DNA of 64,000 nucleotides from Affinundibacterium flavidum (lineage in GTDB: Bacteria; Pseudomonadota; Gammaproteobacteria; Burkholderiales; Burkholderiaceae_D), in contig NZ_JACOGA010000014.1 in the NCBI RefSeq assembly GCF_014284175.1, positions 59,236 through 123,235 on the forward strand, in the 5' to 3' direction. The notes beneath the pieces are model-generated. The model saw only the letters and a program-made list of their open reading frames with translations. It was not told where the DNA came from and did not search any database. Each line of letters opens with the position of its first letter. Within the stretch, counting starts at the first letter, position 1. This document shows, one piece after another, positions 42,440 to 51,235 of this stretch. The translations under genes were made by a program, and so were the position numbers.

Positions 42440-43753
42440 ATGTCACAAAATAAACCAGCAAAAAACGTAGTTGTCATTGGTACCCAGTGGGGCGATGAAG
42501 GTAAAGGTAAAATCGTCGATTGGTTGACGGATCACGCGCAAGGTGTAGTGCGTTTTCAAGGTGGTCATAATGCCGGCCATACTTTGGTGATTGGTGGTCA
42601 AAAGACGGCTTTGCAATTGATTCCTTCTGGGATTATGCGTGCAGGTACGGCTTGCTATATCGGTAATGGCGTGGTCTTGTCAGTTCCAGACCTGTTGCGT
42701 GAGATTGATAAGTTGGAAGCGAATGGTGTTGAAGTTTGCTCACGTTTGAAAATCTCTGAAGCTTGCCCAGTCATCTTGCCTTACCACACTGCGCTGGACG
42801 CAGCGCGCGAAGCTGCTCGTGGTGCTGCAAAAATTGGTACGACTGGCAAGGGTATCGGTCCAGCTTACGAAGATAAAGTCGCACGTCGTGCAATTCGCGT
42901 TGCTGATTTGTTGAATCCAGAGCGTTTCGCTGAAAAGCTCAAAGAAAATCTGGAATATCACAACTATGTGTTGGTGAATTATTTAAAAGCCGAACCTGTT
43001 GATTTCCAAAAAACTTATGACGATGCAATGCGCGATGTCGCACGCATCCGTCCTATGGTGACTGACGTTTCTAGCGCTCTACACGCCGCTTACAAGAACG
43101 GCGCAAGCCTATTGTTCGAAGGTGCGCAAGGTAGTTTGCTCGATATCGATCATGGTACTTATCCGTTCGTCACTTCAAGTAACTGTGTTGCTGGTAATGC
43201 TTCGGCTGGCTCAGGTGTTGGTCCTGGTATGTTGCATTACATCTTGGGTATCACGAAAGCTTACACGACACGTGTAGGTTCGGGTCCATTCCCATCTGAA
43301 TTGCCGACCGATCAAGGCGTTGGTAAGCATCTGGCGAGTGTTGGTCATGAATTTGGTACCGTTACTGGTCGCGCGCGTCGTTGTGGTTGGTTTGACGCGG
43401 CTTTGTTGAAGCGCTCTGTGCAAATTAATGGCGTGTCTGGCATGTGTTTGACTAAGCTGGATGTGTTGGATGGCTTGGAGTCCCTCAAGTTGTGCACCGG
43501 CTACACGATTGATGGCAAAGCGGTTGATATTTTCCCAGTTGGTGCTGAAGATGCCGCTCGTTGCGTTGCTGTGTACGAAGAAATGCCAGGCTGGTCTGAT
43601 TCCACCGTGGGTGCGCAATCCATGGATGCATTGCCAGTCAACGCACGTAACTATATCAAGCGTATCGAAGAATTAGTTGGTGTACCTATTGATATGGTTT
43701 CTACCGGTCCAGACCGTGAAGAAACTATCGTATTGCGTCATCCATTTCTGTAA
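42440..43753 (+). CDS. purA: Adenylosuccinate synthetase
   Basis: A 437-residue enzyme that makes adenylosuccinate from IMP, aspartate and GTP in AMP synthesis. The GTP loop GTQWGDEGKGK (near residue 14), GHNAGHT and the EGAQGSLLDIDHGTYPFVTSS signature (cut here to its core) are complete. Family-normal length. The phosphoribosyltransferase gene starts 47 nt later. Confidence 0.97.
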   Translation: MSQNKPAKNVVVIGTQWGDEGKGKIVDWLTDHAQGVVRFQGGHNAGHTLVIGGQKTALQLIPSGIMRAGTACYIGNGVVLSVPDLLREIDKLEANGVEVCSRLKISEACPVILPYHTALDAAREAARGAAKIGTTGKGIGPAYEDKVARRAIRVADLLNPERFAEKLKENLEYHNYVLVNYLKAEPVDFQKTYDDAMRDVARIRPMVTDVSSALHAAYKNGASLLFEGAQGSLLDIDHGTYPFVTSSNCVAGNASAGSGVGPGMLHYILGITKAYTTRVGSGPFPSELPTDQGVGKHLASVGHEFGTVTGRARRCGWFDAALLKRSVQINGVSGMCLTKLDVLDGLESLKLCTGYTIDGKAVDIFPVGAEDAARCVAVYEEMPGWSDSTVGAQSMDALPVNARNYIKRIEELVGVPIDMVSTGPDREETIVLRHPFL

Positions 43754-43800
43754 TTGATGCTGCAATCGAATTTGTCACTGATATTGAAAAGTTATCGATC

Positions 43801-44328
43801 TTGAATACTGAGCAAAAAGATTTGTGGGTTTCGTGGGATGAGTATCATCGCGCTATAGAACTCTTAGCATTAAAAGTCCACGAATCGGGCTTGCAGTTCG
43901 ATCATATTTTGTGCCTGGCGCGTGGAGGACTTCGAATAGGAGATGTCTTTTCGCGCCTATTTAAATTGCCTTTGAGTATACTTTCTGTGAGCTCTTATCG
44001 CGGCGCTGCAGGGCAAGATCAGGGACAAATTCAGATCGGTGGAAGTGTTGCCAGTATCGAGAAAAATTTACGAGGCAGAATTTTGCTGGTAGATGATTTG
44101 GTTGACTCTGGTATTACATTTCGAGAAGTTCAGCCATGGTTACGTAATCGCTATCCAGAGATTAGCGAAATTAAGAGTGCGGTGATATGGGTGAAATCTG
44201 TATCGGTCGTTGTGCCGGATTTTTATTTGGAGTATCTGGAAGGTGCTCCGTGGATTCATCAGCCATTTGAGATTTATGATACTTTGAGTCTGGAAGAGAT
44301 TGACAGTAAAAGGAGTAGTGAAATTTAG
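43801..44328 (+). CDS. Purine-type phosphoribosyltransferase
   Basis: A 175-residue type I phosphoribosyltransferase starting at TTG 43801. The PRPP-binding loop is ILLVDDLVDSGIT, preceded by the LARGGLRIGD segment typical of Gpt/xanthine-guanine-type enzymes. Its place directly after purA suggests purine salvage, but the base used cannot be told. No clean terminator follows on its strand; the tRNA-Leu hairpin may serve both. Confidence 0.85.
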   Translation: MNTEQKDLWVSWDEYHRAIELLALKVHESGLQFDHILCLARGGLRIGDVFSRLFKLPLSILSVSSYRGAAGQDQGQIQIGGSVASIEKNLRGRILLVDDLVDSGITFREVQPWLRNRYPEISEIKSAVIWVKSVSVVVPDFYLEYLEGAPWIHQPFEIYDTLSLEEIDSKRSSEI

Positions 44329-44492
44329 TTGTGGTAAGAGTTCACAGCGCCGACCTCAATTAAGTAAAAGAAGACAGTTCGTTTTATTTCTGGTTTTCTT
44401 TTAGTCGGCTTGATTGAGTGAATGGGATGGAATGGCGGCGTCATAGTGAAATTTTCCTCTATGACTTTGCAATATAAATTTCTACGTAGAAT

Positions 44493-44524
44493 AAAAAAGC
44501 CGTTGACGAATCAACGGCTTTTCT
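44493..44524 (-). terminator. Terminator of tRNA-Leu (bidirectional)
   Basis: AAGCCGTTGA and TCAACGGCTT pair (10 bp) around CGAA, with A and T runs on both sides. On the minus strand it follows tRNA-Leu by about ten bases and ends in six T; on the plus strand it ends in TTTTCT. Confidence 0.9.
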
Positions 44525-44533
44525 AAATATTGC

Positions 44534-44618
44534 TGGTGCCCACGGAGGGACTCGAACCCCCACACCCGAAGGCACATGGACCTGAACCATGCGCGTCTAC
44601 CAATTCCGCCACGTGGGC
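44534..44618 (-). tRNA. tRNA-Leu (anticodon CAG)
   Basis: An 85-nt class II tRNA with a long variable arm. Minus-strand acceptor arms are GCCCACG and CGTGGGC; the anticodon loop TTCAGGT gives CAG. The D arm contains GGTAGACGCG, the T-loop TTCGAGT; CCA is encoded. Confidence 0.96.
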
Positions 44619-44631
44619 AACGAAGAACAAG

Positions 44632-44659
44632 ATTATAAAGTAAAGCCTCATAAAGTCAA
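44632..44659 (-). promoter_or_regulatory. Sigma-70 promoter of tRNA-Leu
   Basis: On the minus strand TTGACT and a perfect TATAAT are 16 bp apart, with the -10 box 13 bases before the tRNA. Confidence 0.85.
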
Positions 44660-44837
44660 TGCATAGGCGCCGCAAATATTTGGCCAAGCTAATATCACAA
44701 AGAAATTTTATCGATACCGACGATCTGCCTTGGCAAAGACTAGGTATTTTCTAGCGAACCCGATAAACTGTTTACGTCTTTCAAACCAAAACCAGCAAGC
44801 ATTTTGTATTACCTTATCTAAAAGAGATTCCATCGTT

Positions 44838-47324
44838 TTGAACAAACATCTTTATTCCATTCCCAGCCGTGAAGATATTCTCGGCGTCTTGCGTACTTCA
44901 AAAACAAGTTTGAAGGCAACATCGATTGCAAAAAAATTAGGCGTGAAACCTGAGGAGATCGACGGTATGGCTAAACGACTGAAGGCAATGGAGCGCGAAG
45001 GTCAGATTGCGCAGGATAAATTGGGTAACTTTACAGCCTTGGCACAAGATAACGTGATTGTCGGACGCGTAAGTAGTCATCGTGACGGTTACGGTTTCCT
45101 TACTCCTGATGATGGCAGCCCAGATTTATTTCTTCCTGAACGTGAAATGGCGCGGATCCTCAATGGCGATCGAGTTACTGCACGCGTAGTTGGCATTGAT
45201 CGTAAGGGGCGCCTCGAAGGTAGTGTGTCTGAAATTCTGGAACGCGCGAACACGCACATCATTGGACGATTGATTCAAGAAAACGGTGTTTGGCTGATCG
45301 CACCAGAAGATAACCGGATCAATCAAGATATCTTATTAGCAGGCTCGCCGGGCAAGGCCAAGGCGGGGCAGGTGGTGAGTGTTGAGTTGCTTGAGCAACC
45401 AACTAAATATTCGCAAGCTATTGGTAAGGTTGTGGAAATTCTGGGCGAGATCGACGATCCTGGTATTGAGATTGAAATTGCAGTGCGCAAGTTTGGTGTG
45501 CCGCATGAATTTTCCGACGCGGCGCAGAAGGCTGCTAGTAAATTGCCATTTGATGTTGGCGCAAAAGATTTGGATGAGCGTGTTGATTTGCGTGATATCG
45601 CTTTGGTCACGATTGATGGAGAAGACGCACGCGACTTTGATGATGCTGTGTATTGCGAGCCCTGCAAAATTGGCCGCGAAAAAGGTTATCGTTTATTGGT
45701 GGCGATTGCTGACGTTAGCCATTATGTTAAGCCCAATGACGCGATTGATGAAGATGCGTTATTACGCAGTACGTCAGTGTATTTTCCGCGTCGTGTTATT
45801 CCTATGTTGCCGGAAAAATTGTCGAATGGCTTATGCTCGCTTAATCCCAATGTAGATCGCTTGACTCTTGTTTGCGATATGGTAATTTCACTTGATGGCG
45901 AAGTCACCGCATATCAATTTTATCCAGCAGTGATCCATTCTGCGGCGCGTTTTACCTATACGGAAGTAGCTGCGATTCTGGGTAATACCAAAGGCCCGGA
46001 AGCACACAAGCGTTTGCCGTTGGTGCCACATTTATTGCATCTGTATGAAGTTTTCCAGGTCTTACTGAAAGCACGTCATCGTCGTGGTGCAATCGATTTT
46101 GAAACAACTGAAACTTACATCGTCGCGAACGCGGCAGGCAAGATAGAAAAAATTCTGCCACGCACGCGTAATGATGCACATCGCTTGATCGAAGAATGTA
46201 TGTTGGCTGCCAACGTCTGCGCTGCCAGCCTTTTGCAAGAATTTGAACATCTTGGTGTGTATCGTATTCATGCTGGCCCAACGAAGGAAAAGTTGACTCA
46301 GGTTCGTAATTTCTTACGTCAAGTGGGATTGAATTTGATGGGGGGCGACAGTCCATCCGCATCAGATTATGCGCAATTGATGGAAAAAATTAAGAGTCGC
46401 CCAGATTCACAATTATTGCAAACGATGTTGCTGCGCTCTATGCAACAGGCGGTGTATAGCCCCGATAATATTGGCCACTTTGGCTTGTCTTACGATGCGT
46501 ATGCACATTTTACTAGCCCGATCCGTCGTTATCCCGATTTACTCACTCACCGTGCAATTAAAGCGATCTTGCAAGGTAAAAAGTATGAACCTAAGGGCAT
46601 TGATACCAGCATTTTAAATACGACCATTTCGAATGCAGCACGTAAACAAATGGCTGCTGACAGAGCTGCCGGCAAAGAGCGTCAACAAAAGGAGCAAACA
46701 ATTTGGGATATGCTCGGAACTCATTGTTCTGCGAATGAACGGCGTGCTGATGAGGCTTCACGCGATGTTGAAGCTTGGCTCAAATGTTATTACATGAAGA
46801 GCAAATTGGGCGAAGAATTTACGGGTACGATTTCTGGTGTCACGCAATTTGGTTTGTTCGTGCAATTGGATGAAATGTTTGTCGAAGGTTTAGTCCATAT
46901 TACTGAACTTGGTGCGGATTATTTCCAATTTGATGAAGCACGTCATGAATTGCGTGGTGAACGCAGCGGCAAACGCTATCAATTGACAGATAAGGTCAAA
47001 GTGGTGGTGAGTCGCGTCGATATTGATGCCAGAAAGATTGATTTGTCATTAGCAACTAGTGCTGTGCCAAATCGCTTTCCAAAAACTCGCGAACTTGAAG
47101 AAGTCGCTGGCGTTCGGCAAGGAAAGCGGGGTGCTAATTTGAAAGTTGGCCGTGCCACTGACAACGAAAAGCCGATAGCTAGGACCAAAGCGAAAACGCG
47201 AAAAGAACCGGCGATTTATGTAGAAACGCCAGCGAATAAGACTAAACGAAAAAAAGTATCTGTAGCGGCAACTCGTGCCGAACGTAAAGCGAAGATTGCG
47301 CAACCCACGCGTAAGAAGCGTTAA
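44838..47324 (+). CDS. rnr: Ribonuclease R
   Basis: An 828-residue 3'-5' exoribonuclease if it starts at TTG 44838, giving the usual beta-proteobacterial N-terminus NKHLYSIPSREDIL; a TTG at 44730 would add 36 residues. Domains: N-terminal helix-turn-helix, two cold-shock domains, RNB catalytic domain with DGEDARDFDDAVYCE (metal-binding aspartates), an S1 domain (about 720-795, EFTGTISGVTQFGLFV) and a basic Lys/Arg-rich tail. It degrades structured RNA and aids quality control. rlmB follows, as in E. coli. Confidence 0.95.
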   Translation: MNKHLYSIPSREDILGVLRTSKTSLKATSIAKKLGVKPEEIDGMAKRLKAMEREGQIAQDKLGNFTALAQDNVIVGRVSSHRDGYGFLTPDDGSPDLFLPEREMARILNGDRVTARVVGIDRKGRLEGSVSEILERANTHIIGRLIQENGVWLIAPEDNRINQDILLAGSPGKAKAGQVVSVELLEQPTKYSQAIGKVVEILGEIDDPGIEIEIAVRKFGVPHEFSDAAQKAASKLPFDVGAKDLDERVDLRDIALVTIDGEDARDFDDAVYCEPCKIGREKGYRLLVAIADVSHYVKPNDAIDEDALLRSTSVYFPRRVIPMLPEKLSNGLCSLNPNVDRLTLVCDMVISLDGEVTAYQFYPAVIHSAARFTYTEVAAILGNTKGPEAHKRLPLVPHLLHLYEVFQVLLKARHRRGAIDFETTETYIVANAAGKIEKILPRTRNDAHRLIEECMLAANVCAASLLQEFEHLGVYRIHAGPTKEKLTQVRNFLRQVGLNLMGGDSPSASDYAQLMEKIKSRPDSQLLQTMLLRSMQQAVYSPDNIGHFGLSYDAYAHFTSPIRRYPDLLTHRAIKAILQGKKYEPKGIDTSILNTTISNAARKQMAADRAAGKERQQKEQTIWDMLGTHCSANERRADEASRDVEAWLKCYYMKSKLGEEFTGTISGVTQFGLFVQLDEMFVEGLVHITELGADYFQFDEARHELRGERSGKRYQLTDKVKVVVSRVDIDARKIDLSLATSAVPNRFPKTRELEEVAGVRQGKRGANLKVGRATDNEKPIARTKAKTRKEPAIYVETPANKTKRKKVSVAATRAERKAKIAQPTRKKR

Positions 47325-47360
47325 CGCAAATTAGTCAGGTCGTGGCTCAATCAAATTGGG

Positions 47361-47393
47361 AAGCGATTCGTAAGTGATTCATAAGAAATTTAA
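47361..47393 (+). repeat. 11-nt repeat x2-3 between rnr and rlmB
   Basis: AAGCGATTCGT, AAGTGATTCAT and a weaker AAGAAATTTAA lie head to tail, 37 nt after the rnr stop and 22 nt before rlmB. Confidence 0.65.
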
Positions 47394-47414
47394 ATTCCTA
47401 AGAAGAAGTGTGCA

Positions 47415-48155
47415 ATGAAAAGTAAAATGATTTTCGGTTTCCATGCCGTGACCTCTCGTATTCGCCATGAAGCCTCATCAGTAGAAGAAATCTACGTAGA
47501 CAATGATCGTTCAGATCGTCGTATGCAGGAATTGATTCATGCAGCCAAATCAGCCGGTATTCGTATCATTCAGGCTGACGATCAACGCTTGTCGAATATC
47601 GTTGGCACCCGTCGCCATCAAGGCGTCGTAGCGAAGGCAGGCGAATTGTCACTCGCGCGCAATTTGGATGAGTTGCTCGATGCAATCGAAGGCCCGCCAT
47701 TGCTATTGATCTTGGATGGCATTACTGATCCGCATAATTTGGGAGCTTGTTTGCGTGTTGCAGATGGTGTTGGTGCGCATGCAGTGATCGCGCCGAAAGA
47801 TCGTGCAGTTGGATTGAATGCAACTGCGGAAAAGGTCGCAAGTGGTGCAGCAGAGACTGTTCCTTACATTACTGTGACGAACTTGGCGCGCACAATCCGT
47901 GATTTAAAAGAGCGTGATATCTGGATTATCGGTACTTCTGATGACGTTGAGAAAACGATTTATGATGTTGATTTTAAAGGCGGTATTGCGATAGTGATGG
48001 GCAATGAGGGTGAAGGCATGCGCCGCTTAACGCGTGAAAACTGCGATATGTTAGTGCAAATTCCAATGATGGGCTCTGTTGAGAGTTTGAATGTCTCGGT
48101 TGCTTCTGGTGTATGTTTGTACGAAGCCCGCCGTCAACGTATCGCCGCTCAGTAA
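47415..48155 (+). CDS. rlmB: 23S rRNA (guanosine-2'-O)-methyltransferase RlmB
   Basis: A 246-residue SPOUT methyltransferase that modifies G2251 in the 23S P loop. N-terminal L30e-like substrate-binding domain, then the trefoil-knot domain with LLILDGITDPHNLGACLR, VMGNEGEGMRRL and IPMMGSVESLNVSVA. Length as in E. coli. It is downstream of rnr, the standard pairing. Confidence 0.96.
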   Translation: MKSKMIFGFHAVTSRIRHEASSVEEIYVDNDRSDRRMQELIHAAKSAGIRIIQADDQRLSNIVGTRRHQGVVAKAGELSLARNLDELLDAIEGPPLLLILDGITDPHNLGACLRVADGVGAHAVIAPKDRAVGLNATAEKVASGAAETVPYITVTNLARTIRDLKERDIWIIGTSDDVEKTIYDVDFKGGIAIVMGNEGEGMRRLTRENCDMLVQIPMMGSVESLNVSVASGVCLYEARRQRIAAQ

Positions 48156-48165
48156 TCTATTGTCT

Positions 48166-48245
48166 CGAAATGGCGCTGTGCACCTTTGCTGTGGAACTAT
48201 TGCGGCATTAGATTTAGAGATTTAGCAGCGCTCAGCGCCATTTCG
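48166..48245. repeat. 13-bp inverted repeat between rlmB and cysE
   Basis: CGAAATGGCGCTG (48166-48178) and CAGCGCCATTTCG (48233-48245) are perfect complements separated by 54 nt. It starts 11 nt after the rlmB stop. A short A run, not a T run, follows on the plus strand. Confidence 0.85.
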
Positions 48246-48327
48246 CAAAAAACATTACACTAGTGTTTTGTTTTTCATTTGCCTTAAGTGCAGCTCTGCA
48301 CACCTTCAATCTACTCATCTCAGTACC

Positions 48328-49074
48328 ATGTTTAAGCAACTACGCGAAGATATTGCCAGTATCATTCAACGAGACCCCGCCGCTCGTAATACTTGGGAGG
48401 TTATGACCTGCTATCCGGGGCTGCAAGCGATAGTCATGCACACCTGGGCTCAGTGGTGCTGGACGCATGGAATGAAGTGGCTGGGGCGCTTTATTGCGCA
48501 TTTAGCGCGTATATTCACCGGTATAGAAATCCACCCAGGTGCAACAATTGGTAAAAGAGTTTTTATTGATCATGGTTTTGGTGTGGTGATTGGCGAGACC
48601 GCAGTGATTGGTGATGACTGCACTATCTATCAAGGTGTCACTTTAGGTGGTACGTCTCTGACGAAAGGTTCTAAACGTCATCCGACTTTAGAGCAGGGGG
48701 TGATCGTAGGTGCAGGTGCCAAAGTACTGGGCGGCTTTACGGTAGGTGCTGGCGCAAAGATAGGTTCAAATTCCGTTGTAATTAAGCCGGTTCCTGCAGG
48801 CGCGACTGCCGTCGGGAATCCCGCTCATATAGTTCAATCGGCGCAGGACAAAGAATCGACGAAAGAGGTCTTGGCTTTTAGTGCCTATGGATTAAGTGCG
48901 AACGGTGACGATCCGATTTCAAAAGCATTCCGCCAATTGACTGAGCATGTTTGTTCTCAGCAAGAACAAATAGAAAAATTACGTGCAGCAATTCAAGTTG
49001 CTGGCATAGTCTGTGAAAAATCCCTCAATGAAAAACGCATAGATGCTACAGAGATTTCTCAGTTGGTAGATTGA
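48328..49074 (+). CDS. cysE: Serine O-acetyltransferase CysE
   Basis: A 248-residue left-handed beta-helix acetyltransferase that makes O-acetylserine for cysteine synthesis. Hexapeptide repeats run from about 65 to 180 (GIEIHPGATIGKRVFIDHG, GVVIGETAVIGDDCTIYQGV). ATG 48328 gives the short EpsC-like N-terminus MFKQLREDIASIIQRDPAARN; a frame extension 20 codons upstream looks non-coding. The C-terminal 60 residues are extra to the core. Converges on lpxH. Confidence 0.94.
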   Translation: MFKQLREDIASIIQRDPAARNTWEVMTCYPGLQAIVMHTWAQWCWTHGMKWLGRFIAHLARIFTGIEIHPGATIGKRVFIDHGFGVVIGETAVIGDDCTIYQGVTLGGTSLTKGSKRHPTLEQGVIVGAGAKVLGGFTVGAGAKIGSNSVVIKPVPAGATAVGNPAHIVQSAQDKESTKEVLAFSAYGLSANGDDPISKAFRQLTEHVCSQQEQIEKLRAAIQVAGIVCEKSLNEKRIDATEISQLVD

Positions 49075-49118
49075 GAGCTTGATGACTGGGTGAATGTAAA
49101 TCACTCAAAGCGCCAAAT

Positions 49119-49901
49119 TTAGATGTAGATGAACTCTAAATTGCCTTGCAAATCTAGGCGTAACCATCCTCCACGTTTATCTTCGCTATGGTCGCAATCC
49201 CAGTCGGGTAGTACATAGCGTAGACCAGGTTCTTCGTGGTGAATAGCGTTTCTGTGCGTGTGGCCATGAATCAAAATTGCACCTGGATATTGCTGAAGTA
49301 GTGTACTGACTGCCTGACGATTAACATCCATGATCGCCATACTTTTGTTTTGTTGCTCAGTGCTGCTAGCTTTACGCATGCTAAGGATGATGGCTTTACG
49401 CTCTGCCAAAGGCTTAGCTAAGAATGTCGTTTGCCATTCGCTTTGACGTACCATCGCGCGGAATGCCATGTAATTGGTATCGTCGGTGCAAAGCGCGTCT
49501 CCGTGCGAAATGACTAAATGGCGTTTGGCGAGGTGAAGCTCGGTAGGATCTCTTAATAACTCAACTTGGGCTTCATTCGCAAAACCCTTACCCACCAAAA
49601 AATCACGATTACCGGCGATCCAAAATATTTTTACGCCAGAGTCATTGAGTGCACGCAAAGCACGAATTATTTTTTGATTATAGGCTTCGTCGCAATCGTC
49701 ATCGCCAGCCCAATATTCAAATAAATCTCCTAACAAATATAGGCGTTCAGTATTGCGCGCTTGTTCGCTTAAAAAACGCAAAAAGTAGTCAGTTGTTTGC
49801 GGTAAGGCATCCGACAAGTGAACGTCAGAAACAAAAAGCGCAAGAGCTTTTTCTTGCGCTTTATTTGAAGAAGTTAGATCAGGCTTGGAGACTGACATCA
49901 A
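49119..49901 (-). CDS. lpxH: UDP-2,3-diacylglucosamine diphosphatase LpxH
   Basis: A 260-residue calcineurin-like phosphoesterase of lipid A synthesis, hydrolysing UDP-2,3-diacylglucosamine to lipid X. Metal ligands are in FVSDVHLSD, LGDLFEYW, GNRDFLVG, ISHGDAL and HGHTHR. Length near the family norm (about 240). It lies 36 nt after ppiB on the minus strand; lpxH-ppiB adjacency is also found in E. coli. Confidence 0.95.
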   Translation of the reverse strand: MMSVSKPDLTSSNKAQEKALALFVSDVHLSDALPQTTDYFLRFLSEQARNTERLYLLGDLFEYWAGDDDCDEAYNQKIIRALRALNDSGVKIFWIAGNRDFLVGKGFANEAQVELLRDPTELHLAKRHLVISHGDALCTDDTNYMAFRAMVRQSEWQTTFLAKPLAERKAIILSMRKASSTEQQNKSMAIMDVNRQAVSTLLQQYPGAILIHGHTHRNAIHHEEPGLRYVLPDWDCDHSEDKRGGWLRLDLQGNLEFIYI

Positions 49902-49937
49902 TAGTTCACTTGATTTGATAAATTCGTCTGATTTTGA

Positions 49938-50426
49938 TTAAACGATTTCAGCTTTTTCAATAATGATATTTTCAACAGGAACATCCGCGAACATGCCTGA
50001 GCGAGTGGTTTTTGAAGCAGAAATTTTATCAACAACTTCCTTACCTTCGACCACTTCACCAAAAACACAATATCCCCATCCATCTTGGCCTGGATAATCT
50101 AAGAAATCGTTCTTAGTTGTATTTATAAAAAATTGTGCTGACGCTGAGTGCGGGTCGCTTGTACGAGCCATGGCTAATGCATAGCGAATATTTTTCAAAC
50201 CATTGTTAGCTTCATTTTCGACGTTGCCGTTGGTTGGCTTTTGTTTCATTCCTACCTCGAAACCACCGCCTTGTATCATGAATCCAGCGATAACTCGGTG
50301 AAAAATCGTACCGACATAATGACCAGACTCAACATAAGATAAAAAATTAGCGACGGTCTTTGGCGCTTTTTCCGCATTGAGTTCAATTTTGATTGCACCT
50401 AAATTGGTGGTAAATAGCACTGCCAT
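49938..50426 (-). CDS. ppiB: Cytoplasmic peptidyl-prolyl cis-trans isomerase (cyclophilin B type)
   Basis: A 162-residue cyclophilin without signal peptide. The active-site segment FHRVIAGFMIQGGGF and the FFINTTKND-F stretch are typical of PpiB. It catalyses proline isomerisation in the cytoplasm. It is preceded by a periplasmic paralogue 92 bp upstream on the same strand. Confidence 0.95.
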   Translation of the reverse strand: MAVLFTTNLGAIKIELNAEKAPKTVANFLSYVESGHYVGTIFHRVIAGFMIQGGGFEVGMKQKPTNGNVENEANNGLKNIRYALAMARTSDPHSASAQFFINTTKNDFLDYPGQDGWGYCVFGEVVEGKEVVDKISASKTTRSGMFADVPVENIIIEKAEIV

Positions 50427-50518
50427 GGTGACCTCTTTTTAAAAATAGATATCGTATTGTAATTGAAGCTGATTTGGAATTTGTGGAAAACGCGTCATTA
50501 AACGTCAAAGTTGTGAAA

Positions 50519-51184
50519 TTATTTAATTTGTTTGATAGAGATAATTGTGATCGTTTTGACGGGAACATTTTGATGAATACTGACTTCTGTAGTCGGTGTA
50601 GATTTGATTTTTTCAACGACATCCCAGCCTTCGATGACTTTTCCGAATGGTGTATATCCGGCTGTAAAAATCAAGGCACGTGCGCGTGGCAAGGTAATTG
50701 GCTCACCATTTTTCATGACCTGAACAGGGTCACCCTCAGGGATAGCTTGATAATTGAGAAAGTCATTATTGTTTACATTGATGTAGAACTGTGCCCGAGC
50801 AGAGTTGGGATCACTTGTACGCGCCATGGCGATGGTGCCGATATCATTTTTTAGATCATGTTCGAAGGCGATTTTTGCCTCGGAAGGCACTGGATTATCC
50901 GTAGGCTTTTCTCGCATTGCGGCGTCCATACCACCACCTTGAATCATAAAATTATCAATCACGCGATGAAATACGGTTTTGTTGTAGTGACCTTTTTTAA
51001 CGTAGCGCAAAAAATTTTCGACTGTTTTCGGTGCCTTCTCTGGATACAGCTCCAGCACGATATCGCCCATCGATGTTTTGATATTTACCTTAGGTAATTC
51101 CTGCGCTTGTGTCAACGTTGCGACCACAGTTAAGAAACCAGCTGCACTCAACTGCAAAAAATGACGGCGAAAATGCATGATCAT
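50519..51184 (-). CDS. Periplasmic peptidyl-prolyl cis-trans isomerase (cyclophilin A type)
   Basis: A 221-residue cyclophilin with an N-terminal signal peptide (MIMHFRRHFLQLSAAGFLTVVATLTQAQ, shown here by its ends: basic start, hydrophobic core, AxAQ-like cleavage region). The catalytic segment FHRVIDNFMIQGGGM is intact. It is a PpiA-type folding enzyme of the periplasm and a clear paralogue of the following ppiB. Confidence 0.93.
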   Translation of the reverse strand: MIMHFRRHFLQLSAAGFLTVVATLTQAQELPKVNIKTSMGDIVLELYPEKAPKTVENFLRYVKKGHYNKTVFHRVIDNFMIQGGGMDAAMREKPTDNPVPSEAKIAFEHDLKNDIGTIAMARTSDPNSARAQFYINVNNNDFLNYQAIPEGDPVQVMKNGEPITLPRARALIFTAGYTPFGKVIEGWDVVEKIKSTPTTEVSIHQNVPVKTITIISIKQIK

Positions 51185-51235
51185 TATTGACTCCTATGGT
51201 GGATATTTGAAATTTTTATGTAAATTTACTTGTGG

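Noticed and set aside
44341..44480. Small gene or separate terminator after the phosphoribosyltransferase gene
   Set aside because: No start with ribosome binding site and no stable stem with T run was found before the tRNA-Leu hairpin.
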